From positions 1-21,378 of the forward strand of contig CAUPIJ010000029.1 of the NCBI GenBank assembly GCA_963511305.1: a stretch of DNA of 21,378 bases, given 5' to 3'. Both the position numbers and the translations under genes were made by a program. Each line of letters opens with the position of its first letter. Within the stretch, counting starts at the first letter, position 1. The notes beneath the pieces are model-generated. The model was given only the letters and a program-made list of their open reading frames with translations, had not been told where the DNA came from and ran no database searches. This DNA comes from Propionimicrobium sp963511305. Its GTDB lineage: Bacteria; Actinomycetota; Actinomycetes; Propionibacteriales; Propionibacteriaceae. Of the stretch, positions 1 to 5,837 are shown piece by piece.

Positions 1-93
1 CAAGCCTCAACCACCTAAAATTAAACCAGTCCAACTTTTGGGGGCTAGTTCACTAACCGGTGCGGGATATTTTTATGCTCGCTATGAGTTATT

Positions 94-130
94 GGTAATC
101 AAAAGCTCGTAGACGAACCTTTTGGGTTAC
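94..130. repeat. Imperfect hairpin, H family copy 1
   Basis: An imperfect inverted repeat: GTAATC at 95-100 pairs with GGTTAC at 125-130 (one G-T pair), AAAA at 101-104 faces TTTT at 120-123, and the tip is GCTCGTAGACGA. The hairpin at 4405-4442, read on the minus strand, has the same plan (GGTAAT base, CTCGTAG-(A/T)-CGA tip), but its A and T tracts are swapped between arms. That swap suggests the fold, not the sequence, is kept. Function unknown. Confidence 0.4.
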
Positions 131-150
131 GGCATTATCGCGGCAGTTTT

Positions 151-172
151 GGCTCGTAGACGAGCCTTTTTT
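151..172 (+). terminator. Hairpin plus T-run, possible Rho-independent terminator
   Basis: GGCTCGT at 151-157 pairs perfectly with ACGAGCC at 160-166, and six T follow at 167-172. This is the form of an intrinsic terminator on the plus strand and could end a gene lying left of the window. The loop is only two bases unless the T-A and G-C closing pairs open. The same 16-base core recurs, imperfectly, at 104-119, 240-255 and 299-314, so it may instead belong to the local repeat set. Confidence 0.4.
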
Positions 173-201
173 GACGCAATAATTCTGAAGACGTGTTAAG
201 T

Positions 202-378
202 GCTACTCCCGGCCCGTGTTCAAACAGCAGTAGCCAGATGGCTGGTAGACGAGCCCTGACGCTACCTATAAAACAACTCGGATTATGGGTAGCGGTGTGG
301 CTGGTAGATGAGCCACTTGGCTACCTTTCTCGAAAAAGTGACCACCTAGTAGCGCGAGGCTGGTGGAGCTGGGTTGGG
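202..378. repeat. Short tandem array with exact 59-bp period
   Basis: GCTACY begins at 202, 261 and 320, 59 bp apart each time. GGCTGGTAGAYGAGCC lies at 240 and 299, with a degraded copy at 358, again 59 bp apart. Each GCTACY is followed after 21-22 variable bases by RGTAGC (229-234, 288-293, 348-353), so each unit can form a 6-bp stem with a 21-22 base variable loop. The third stem has one mismatch. The conserved blocks are separated by unconserved 4-5 base stretches. No protein reading is supported: an open frame at 193-408 runs through it but has no ribosome site or recognisable domain. Confidence 0.5.
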
Positions 379-476
379 TTGGCGAGCATCGAGGCGTGGC
401 GAGAGTGAAATCTCGTCAATCGCGAAAGCGATGAGAGATAAACGAAGACACGGCGACTCGCTCGACAACCCAACCC
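371..476. repeat. Large stem-loop, diverged E-family copy with long loop
   Basis: GGGTTGGGTTGGCGAGC at 371-387 is complementary to 460-476 at 16 of 17 positions. The 72-base interior contains two small hairpins: CGAGA (400-404) with TCTCG (411-415), and ATCGC-GAAA-GCGAT at 419-432, which has a GNRA-type tetraloop. Compared with the E repeat at 14100-14197 it shares GAGCATCG-GGC just inside the left arm, CTCGCTCGA just before the right arm, and CAACCC then GCCAAC and CGACC beyond it. It therefore looks like an E relative with roughly 50-60 extra bases in the loop. Function unknown. Confidence 0.5.
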
Positions 477-483
477 AGGCCAA

Positions 484-529
484 CAGCCGACCTTTAGCAG
501 CCAAGACAGCAGCCGACCTTTAGCAGCCA
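484..529. repeat. Two 20-bp direct repeats, 26-bp period
   Basis: CAGCCGACCTTTAGCAGCCA occurs at 484-503 and again, identical, at 510-529. A partial third copy (ACAGCCGACC) is at 561-570. The repeats lie just past the right arm of the 371-476 stem-loop and beyond the end of phoU. Apart from the repeats listed for 1-530, I see nothing gene-like in 1-602. Confidence 0.7.
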
Positions 530-602
530 GGTCAGCAGACGTCCCTGTGTTTCCAGGTCAACAGCCGACCATGTGCGTCCAGTCAAGCAAAAGTACGGTT
601 GG

Positions 603-1268
603 TTACGTCGTCGGCCAGTTTTCGCCTTCTGGCATTTCGCCTGTGATGATGTAGATCGTGCGTTTGCCGATAGCCACCGCGTGGTCGGCGATGCGTTCGT
701 AGTAACGGCCGAGCAGGGCGACGTCCACGGCCTCCTCGACGCTGTAGGGCCAATCATTACCCGCCATCATGCGGAACTGGTCGCTGCGCAGCTTGTCCAT
801 CTGGTCATCTTCGACCACCAGCAGCTCGGCTTCCTCCGCGTCGCGCTCGGCGAGCACGCGTCCGGCGATGCCGACCATGTTTTGCGCGATGTTACTCATG
901 TTGCGGAAGTTATCCACCAGCGTGTCGGGGACGGCGCGGTTAGGGTAGCGAAGCCGCGCGATCTTGGCGACGTGCGCGGCCAGGTCACCCATTCGGCCTA
1001 GCTCGGCGACCATCTGAATCGACGCGACGAGGGTGCGAAGCTCACCGGCGACCGGGCCCTGGGTGGCCATCAGGCTGAACGCCTGATATTCGACGTGATC
1101 ATGCACTTGGTCGATGCGAACGTCCGACGAAATCACCCGCTCGGCAACGGACAGGTTGACGTCCAGCAGTGCTGTGGTGGCGTCGCGCACGGCGATCTGA
1201 ACGGAGTCAGACATGACGACGAGTTCGTTAACTATCTCTTGCAGGTCGCTTCGGTAAAGCTCACGCAT
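603..1268 (-). CDS. phoU: Phosphate signalling protein PhoU
   Basis: A 221-residue protein of the usual PhoU length and all-helical character. The two PhoU-type metal-binding helices are visible: ELGRMGDLAAHVAKIAR in the first half and RYYERIADHAVAIGKR near the C-terminus. PhoU is a cytoplasmic regulator that links the Pst phosphate transporter to the sensor kinase and holds phosphate-starvation signalling off when phosphate is ample. The ATG at 1268 is preceded on its own strand by AGAAAGG, a reasonable ribosome site. It is divergent from the senX3-type kinase across 80 bp, a layout that fits its role. No pst genes are in the window. Function is secure at family level; paralogues (PhoY1/PhoY2 type) cannot be separated here. 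Confidence 0.93.
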   Translation of the reverse strand: MRELYRSDLQEIVNELVVMSDSVQIAVRDATTALLDVNLSVAERVISSDVRIDQVHDHVEYQAFSLMATQGPVAGELRTLVASIQMVAELGRMGDLAAHVAKIARLRYPNRAVPDTLVDNFRNMSNIAQNMVGIAGRVLAERDAEEAELLVVEDDQMDKLRSDQFRMMAGNDWPYSVEEAVDVALLGRYYERIADHAVAIGKRTIYIITGEMPEGENWPTT

Positions 1269-1336
1269 GTTTAGGCCTTTCTGTCTCGCCGGATAGCCTA
1301 TCTGGCGCCGGCGGGCGCGAAAGGCATTCGCACCCG

Positions 1337-1342
1337 TATGAT
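1337..1342 (+). promoter_or_regulatory. Candidate -10 box of a leaderless senX3 transcript
   Basis: TATGAT matches the TATAAT consensus at five of six positions and lies six bases before the GTG start at 1349. Transcription would then begin at or next to the start codon. No Shine-Dalgarno-like sequence precedes that GTG and no convincing -35 is seen. Leaderless mRNAs are common in actinobacteria. Confidence 0.45.
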
Positions 1343-1348
1343 GAGTGT

Positions 1349-2506
1349 GTGGACATTATTTCCGCCTTGATGGGGCTCTTCGTTGGCGTGGTCGGCTGCG
1401 CGATAGTGGTGAGCATCAGAAACTCCGCGAAGGATAAGCACCCGGTGGCTGAGCCGGTGCTCAGCGAGCAGACGCTCAAAGTGGTCGATCTGTTGCGCGG
1501 CGCGGCGATCATCGTGGATCCCAGCGACAAGGTGATCCACGCCACCCCGGCAGCCCAGACCAGCGGTTTGATTAGGGGAAGCCGCATCAAGGATCAGGAG
1601 ATGCTCGACCTGGTGCGCAGCGTTCGCTCGAAGACGAAGCCGGTGGGCACCCAACTGGCGATCCGCCGCGGGCTAGGCCAGGTGGTTCGGGAACTTGCGA
1701 TTCGAGCCGTCCAGATTGAGGCGGGAATGGTGATCGTCATCGCGGACGATCTCACCGCGCAGGCCAGGGCAGACGAGATCAAGCGCGATTTCACCGCCAA
1801 CGTCAGCCACGAGCTGAAGACTCCGGTGGGCGCACTGCAGGTGCTCTCGGAGGCGGTCATGGAGGCCGCCGACGACCCCGAGTCGGTGCGGCACTTCGCG
1901 AACCGAATGTCGCAGTCTGCCACCAGACTCAGCGAGTTGGTTCGACAGATCATCGAGCTGAGCAGGCTGCAGTCGAACGATCCGCTGGCAAAACCGATGA
2001 TCGTCGAGGTCGATGAGGTGACGACCAGCGCGATGAACCAGTGCAAAGAGCTTGCTGAGGACCGGCACGTACACATGTCGACCGCCGGCACCCGCGGCCT
2101 GCAGGTGCTCGGCGACCCCACCCAGTTGACCAGCGCGCTGACCAATCTGATTCAGAACGCCATCAACTATTCAGATGAGGGTTCGCGAATCGCGGTCAGC
2201 ACTCGGCTGGTGAGCGCGTCCGACGACGAACTCGTCGAGATCAGCGTCGCAGACAATGGCATCGGTATCGAGCCCGAAGAGATGGACCGAATCTTCGAGC
2301 GCTTTTACCGCATCGACTACGCCAGATCGCGCGAAACCGGCGGCACCGGGCTGGGGTTGTCCATCGTCAAGCACGTGATGAATGCGCACGGTGGCACGGT
2401 CAACGTCTGGAGTAAACTGGGCCAGGGATCAACGTTCACTATGCGCTTGCCGAAATATATTGAACTTGGCAGTGACAATTTCGAGACAGACAGCGACTAT
2501 CGTTAA
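1349..2506 (+). CDS. senX3: Sensor histidine kinase, SenX3 type
   Basis: A 385-residue membrane kinase. A hydrophobic segment at about residues 3-21 is the membrane anchor. A PAS-like region follows to about 140. The DHp helix has FTANVSHELKTPVG, where His154 is the predicted phospho-acceptor. The ATPase domain shows the N box (LIQNAINYS), G1 box (DNGIGI), F box (FERFYR) and G2 box (GGTGLGLSIVKH). The closest known plan is mycobacterial SenX3, the phosphate-responsive kinase that phosphorylates RegX3. The GTG start was chosen because no ATG lies in frame nearby and the hydrophobic segment follows at once. The response regulator follows after 37 bp and phoU is divergent, both supporting a phosphate-sensing role. 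Confidence 0.92.
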   Translation: MDIISALMGLFVGVVGCAIVVSIRNSAKDKHPVAEPVLSEQTLKVVDLLRGAAIIVDPSDKVIHATPAAQTSGLIRGSRIKDQEMLDLVRSVRSKTKPVGTQLAIRRGLGQVVRELAIRAVQIEAGMVIVIADDLTAQARADEIKRDFTANVSHELKTPVGALQVLSEAVMEAADDPESVRHFANRMSQSATRLSELVRQIIELSRLQSNDPLAKPMIVEVDEVTTSAMNQCKELAEDRHVHMSTAGTRGLQVLGDPTQLTSALTNLIQNAINYSDEGSRIAVSTRLVSASDDELVEISVADNGIGIEPEEMDRIFERFYRIDYARSRETGGTGLGLSIVKHVMNAHGGTVNVWSKLGQGSTFTMRLPKYIELGSDNFETDSDYR

Positions 2507-2543
2507 GAATGTCTTGTGTGGAAGTTAGTCAGGAGATAACCAA

Positions 2544-3221
2544 ATGACCCGGATTCTCATCATCGAAGACGAGGAACCGTATCGCGAAGCGACCTCCTAC
2601 ATGCTGCAGCGAGAGGGCTTCGAGGTTCTTGAGGCCGCAGACGGCGTGAGCGGACTGAGCGAGTTCGAGCGCGAGGGCGCGGATCTGGTGCTCCTCGACC
2701 TGATGATGCCGGGCATGTCCGGCACGGAGGTCTGCAAGAGAATCCGCCAGCAGTCAAACGTGCCGGTGATCATGGTGACGGCACGAGACTCCGAGATCGA
2801 CAAGGTTGTTGGCCTGGAGATCGGCGCCGACGACTACGTGACCAAGCCGTTCAGCCACCGCGAGTTCGTAGCGCGAATCCGTGCGGTGCTGCGGCGCGGC
2901 AACGACGTCGACCTGATGCCCGAGGTGATGGAGGTCGGCGACGTTCGGATGGACAGCGACCGCCACGAGGTGACCGTAAATAACGAGCCGGTGAAGCTCG
3001 CACTGAAGGAGTTCGAGCTGCTCGAGCTGCTGCTGCGCAATGCTGGGCGCGTCATGACTCGCGACCAACTGATCGACCGAGTTTGGGGCATGAATTACGT
3101 CGGTGATACCAAGACCCTGGACGTGCACGTTAAGCGGCTGCGCAGCAAGATCGAGGAAGACCCGTCGAAGCCCGTGAAGCTAGTCACGGTACGTGGTCTG
3201 GGCTACAAATACGAGGGCTAG
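2544..3221 (+). CDS. regX3: OmpR-family response regulator, RegX3 type
   Basis: A 225-residue two-domain regulator. The receiver domain (about 1-120) has the acidic pair E8/D9, phospho-acceptor Asp52 in LLDLMMPG, Thr79 and Lys101 in TKPF. The C-terminal winged helix (about 130-225) includes LKEFELLELLLRNAGRVMTRDQL and the terminal VRGLGYKYE, typical of OmpR/PhoB regulators. It is the partner of the kinase just upstream and by analogy activates phosphate-starvation genes when phosphorylated. AGGAGA at 2531-2536 is a good ribosome site for the ATG at 2544. The stop codon abuts the start of ispD. I could not find a convincing direct-repeat binding site for it in the phoU-senX3 gap. Confidence 0.94.
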   Translation: MTRILIIEDEEPYREATSYMLQREGFEVLEAADGVSGLSEFEREGADLVLLDLMMPGMSGTEVCKRIRQQSNVPVIMVTARDSEIDKVVGLEIGADDYVTKPFSHREFVARIRAVLRRGNDVDLMPEVMEVGDVRMDSDRHEVTVNNEPVKLALKEFELLELLLRNAGRVMTRDQLIDRVWGMNYVGDTKTLDVHVKRLRSKIEEDPSKPVKLVTVRGLGYKYEG

Positions 3222-3929
3222 TTGAGTAACATAACCGGGATCATTGTCGCGGCCGGCTCCGGCACGAGGCTGGGCAAGTCGAGCGTCGGGGGCGGCGGCC
3301 CCAAGGCGCTGCGCCTGCTTGCCGGCCACCCTTTGGTGCGCTGGAGCGCCCGGCGGCTGGTCGAGGGTGGGGTGAACAGGCTGATCGTCGTTTGCCTCGC
3401 CGAGCACGCTGCCCGGTTCGAGGGTTGCCTGCGCGATCTGGGCGTTGAGCTGACGTTTTGCGAGGGCGGCGAGACCCGCCAGGAATCCGTGCTTAGCGGG
3501 CTGGGCCACGTGGGCGAGGACTGCGATGTGGTGCTCGTACACGACGCGGCCCGTCCGCTGGTGCCGCCTAATGTCGTCGAACGGGTTCGCGACGCCGTGC
3601 TGGCTGGCAATCCGGTGGTGATTCCGGTGATTCCGGTCACCGACACCATCCGCAGGCTCACCGATGATTCTTCCGTGGTCGTTGACCGCAGCGATCTGCG
3701 CGCGGTTCAGACCCCGCAGGGATTCGACCCGAAAGTGCTGATCGAGGCGCACCGCAAGAATCTCGGCGCTGCCCTGACCGATGACGCCGGCGTCTGCGAG
3801 GTCGAGGGCTACCGAGCGACGCTGGTTGACGGCGATCAACTCGCGATGAAGATTACCCACCCGCTCGATTTCGCGATCGCCGAGGCCCTAGCCGCCTCAG
3901 GAGCGATCGGCGAGCCGTTCGAAAGCTAG
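3222..3929 (+). CDS. ispD: 2-C-methyl-D-erythritol 4-phosphate cytidylyltransferase IspD
   Basis: A 235-residue enzyme of the MEP isoprenoid pathway. It transfers CMP from CTP to methylerythritol phosphate in the cytoplasm. Visible signatures are the N-terminal nucleotide loop VAAGSGTRLG, the VHDAARPLVPP motif in the middle, and the later segment AVQTPQGFD. The predicted start is TTG at 3222, directly after the regX3 TAG at 3219-3221, with GAGGG at 3212-3216 inside the end of regX3 as ribosome site. No other start would keep the essential N-terminal strand. Translation is therefore probably coupled to regX3. ispF follows after four bases. Confidence 0.93.
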   Translation: MSNITGIIVAAGSGTRLGKSSVGGGGPKALRLLAGHPLVRWSARRLVEGGVNRLIVVCLAEHAARFEGCLRDLGVELTFCEGGETRQESVLSGLGHVGEDCDVVLVHDAARPLVPPNVVERVRDAVLAGNPVVIPVIPVTDTIRRLTDDSSVVVDRSDLRAVQTPQGFDPKVLIEAHRKNLGAALTDDAGVCEVEGYRATLVDGDQLAMKITHPLDFAIAEALAASGAIGEPFES

Positions 3930-3933
3930 AAAA

Positions 3934-4404
3934 ATGAGAGTTGGAATCGGCACTGATGTGCATCAGCTGAAGGACGGCGTCGAGATGCACGTCGCCGGGC
4001 TGTATTTTCCCGATGAGCCGCAGGGTCTCGCCGGGCACTCCGACGGTGACGTCGCCGCCCACGCCATCTGCGACGCACTATTCAGCGCCGCCGGCCTGGG
4101 AGACATGGGTTCCAACTACGGCACCGCGGAGCCGCGATGGGCCGGAGCCAGCGGCCTGGAATTCCTCGAGGAAACCGTAAAACGCCTTGCCAAATCCGGA
4201 TTCAAGCCGATCAACGCGGCAGTGCAGGTGATCGGGAACCGCCCACGAATGGCCGCCCGTCGCGCCGAAGCCGAGCAGATTCTTAGCGATACCCTGGGCG
4301 CCCCCGTCTCGGTGTCGGCAACCACCACCGACGGACTAGGCCTAACCGGACGCGGCGAGGGCGTTGCCGCAGTAGCCACCGCACTGGTCGCCAACTACTC
4401 CTGA
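3934..4404 (+). CDS. ispF: 2-C-methyl-D-erythritol 2,4-cyclodiphosphate synthase IspF
   Basis: A 156-residue protein of standard IspF length. It cyclises CDP-methylerythritol 2-phosphate to the 2,4-cyclodiphosphate with release of CMP, two steps after IspD. Metal ligands of the family are present: Asp8 and His10 in GTDVHQ, and His43 in GHSDGDVAAHA. The C-terminal ATTTDGLGLTGRGEG motif is intact. The ATG at 3934 lies four bases after the ispD stop, so the two are one transcription unit. A hairpin begins directly after the TGA stop. Confidence 0.95.
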   Translation: MRVGIGTDVHQLKDGVEMHVAGLYFPDEPQGLAGHSDGDVAAHAICDALFSAAGLGDMGSNYGTAEPRWAGASGLEFLEETVKRLAKSGFKPINAAVQVIGNRPRMAARRAEAEQILSDTLGAPVSVSATTTDGLGLTGRGEGVAAVATALVANYS

Positions 4405-4442
4405 CGGTAATTTTGTACTCGACTACGAGGATAAAATTACCG
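4405..4442. repeat. Long hairpin after ispF, H family copy 2
   Basis: CGGTAATTTT at 4405-4414 and AAAATTACCG at 4433-4442 form a perfect 10-bp stem. Inside, CTCG-ACTA-CGAG at 4418-4429 makes an apical stem with a tetraloop. It starts at the first base after the ispF stop and probably acts as a 3' end structure or terminator, though no T-run follows. Its minus-strand reading resembles the hairpin at 94-130. Confidence 0.65.
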
Positions 4443-4643
4443 CTGAAGAGTGACAGGCGGTGGTTTAGCTGGTTGCTTCGGGTCGGTTGGAGGTGTGGGG
4501 TTGCTCGTTCGAGCGAGCCACGATGCTCTCACTGACCAACCCCACACCCCCAACCTTCTGATTTAACGTCCCAGAATGCTTCACCAGAAGCGAATCGGCT
4601 CCACTAACTGACCAAGATTCTGTCAGCAGTAAATTACCGCTGA
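4434..4643. repeat. 13-bp direct repeats flanking the E element
   Basis: AAATTACCGCTGA occurs at 4434-4446 and 4631-4643 in the same orientation, 197 bp apart, on either side of the E element at 4460-4557. The right copy sits in a near-palindrome (CAGCAGTAAATTACCGCTG, 4625-4643) and is followed by the perfect 12-bp palindrome GACGAATTCGTC at 4644-4655. A further hairpin GCTTC-ACCA-GAAGC is at 4578-4591. The repeats may be an insertion duplication or parts of two end-of-gene hairpins. Confidence 0.5.
4460..4557 (+). repeat. 98-bp dispersed stem-loop repeat, E family copy 1
   Basis: Aligned by eye with the reverse complement of 14100-14197, it has 91 of 98 identical positions and no gaps. The core is a 19-bp stem with one mismatch, GGTTGGAGGTGTGGGGTTG at about 4484-4502 against CAACC... 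at about 4537-4555. The loop of about 33 bases is identical in both copies and contains GCTCG-TT-CGAGC. It lies between the convergent 3' ends of ispF and the metallopeptidase gene. No open frame of note. Function unknown. Confidence 0.75.
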
Positions 4644-4665
4644 GACGAATTCGTCATAAAACTGG

Positions 4666-5721
4666 CTAGCGAACCGAGCTGCTCGGGGCGATGAAGGTGT
4701 TGCACGCGCCCATGTTGGTGTTTCTGTTTCCGGTCAGATACCAGCTTTTGCGGCTGCTACCCAGGCCATGGTTGCCTTCGGTGAACGGGTTGCCAGTGAG
4801 GGCGTCGTCACCCAGGGCGGCAAAGAACACCGAGAGCTTGTCCTGGTCGCGTTGGCTTAGGCCGACGGAATCCTGGATGGACATGTTGAACTGCCCTGCC
4901 CAGCAGTCCGCCTGAACCTCGGTGCGACGGCTGAGTTCGAGCGCGTTACTCTCGGACATCTGGCTCTCGTAGGCGCGTTCGGAAATCAGGATTCCGGTGC
5001 GCCCCTGAATCGCGTGGCTGAACTCGTGGGCGAGAATGCTTTCGGAGACGAACGGCACGTGCTGATATTCGGCTGGGAAGATATCGGGCAGGTTCTTTGC
5101 GTAATAAACCTGCTGGTCGGCCGCGCAGTATGCGGCGTTGTATTCGGGCATCTTGCCGCAGGCGGTGTAAACCGGGCCGTCGTAGACCGTCACCGTCGGG
5201 CGGACTGCCGTGAAGCCTGCGTTCTCAATCGCCGCGCTGAAGACCTGCATGAGGCAGGCGGTGTAGTCGTTCAGGTGCTGCTCGATCTGGTTAGGGGATG
5301 CGCTCGAAAGGTCGATGGGAGAGATCTCGCAGCTCACCGGGCTGAGCGCATACTGATCGTAGATCGGGTTGGCCACCATGAGCTGCTTAGCCTCTTCGTA
5401 GGTCTCTGGCATCGGAAGATCCGGCGGGTTAGGGTCAGCCGGGGGAACCTGGTAGGTCTCGTTCTGGTAGTGCTCTTGGCTGCGGTTTCCGTCAGGGACA
5501 TCGCCGTCGCTGATCAGTCCAGCTGCGGAGAGGAACGAAAAGATGCAGAAAATAGCGATGCCAACCCAGCGCAAAAACGTCACTAGCGGGCTGGCCTGCT
5601 GGCGTCTGCGGCGGCTGGTGGGCATGACCCGCGGCAGTTGTGGCCTGGCGCCACTGCGGCTGGGCATCGTCTGCCAGCCAGAGGACCCAGACGGAAATTT
5701 CCGCCACGAATAATTGCTCAC
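4666..5721 (-). CDS. Membrane-anchored neutral zinc metallopeptidase (YpfJ-like)
   Basis: A 351-residue protein of the putative neutral zinc metallopeptidase family. An Arg-rich cytoplasmic N-terminus (RRRR at 37-40) precedes one membrane segment at about 47-70. A Pro-rich linker follows, then an outward-facing catalytic domain. The zinc site is HEFSH at 232-236 (AHEFSHAIQG); Glu268 in RTEVQADCWAG is the likely third ligand region. Cys pairs in the outer domain could form disulfides. Substrate unknown. The GTG start at 5721 lacks a clear ribosome site, so a start further in (for example the Met at residue 20) is possible; the membrane segment is kept either way. It is divergent from the DUF2207 gene. 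Confidence 0.85.
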   Translation of the reverse strand: MSNYSWRKFPSGSSGWQTMPSRSGARPQLPRVMPTSRRRRQQASPLVTFLRWVGIAIFCIFSFLSAAGLISDGDVPDGNRSQEHYQNETYQVPPADPNPPDLPMPETYEEAKQLMVANPIYDQYALSPVSCEISPIDLSSASPNQIEQHLNDYTACLMQVFSAAIENAGFTAVRPTVTVYDGPVYTACGKMPEYNAAYCAADQQVYYAKNLPDIFPAEYQHVPFVSESILAHEFSHAIQGRTGILISERAYESQMSESNALELSRRTEVQADCWAGQFNMSIQDSVGLSQRDQDKLSVFFAALGDDALTGNPFTEGNHGLGSSRKSWYLTGNRNTNMGACNTFIAPSSSVR

Positions 5722-5837
5722 GCGTGACAGCTTACATGGCTGGTCATAGCTCAGCCTTCCAGATTATTTTGTGCTGTTAGTCTTGTTAACTGCTGTTAAT
5801 CTGACTAAGAATTGCTTTTGGCGAACTAGGAGCTGAC

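Noticed and set aside
202..378. Reading the 59-bp array as a CRISPR or as integron attC (59-base) sites
   Set aside because: Only three imperfect units, repeats are interrupted by unconserved bases and no cas gene is near. The GTTRRRY/RYYYAAC core of attC sites is absent.
193..408. 71-codon open frame in the left intergenic region
   Set aside because: It runs through the 59-bp repeat array, has no ribosome site and no recognisable protein sequence.
1292..1302. GATAGCCTATC palindrome as a phosphate-regulator site
   Set aside because: It does not resemble direct-repeat Pho boxes known for RegX3/PhoP-type regulators; too short alone.
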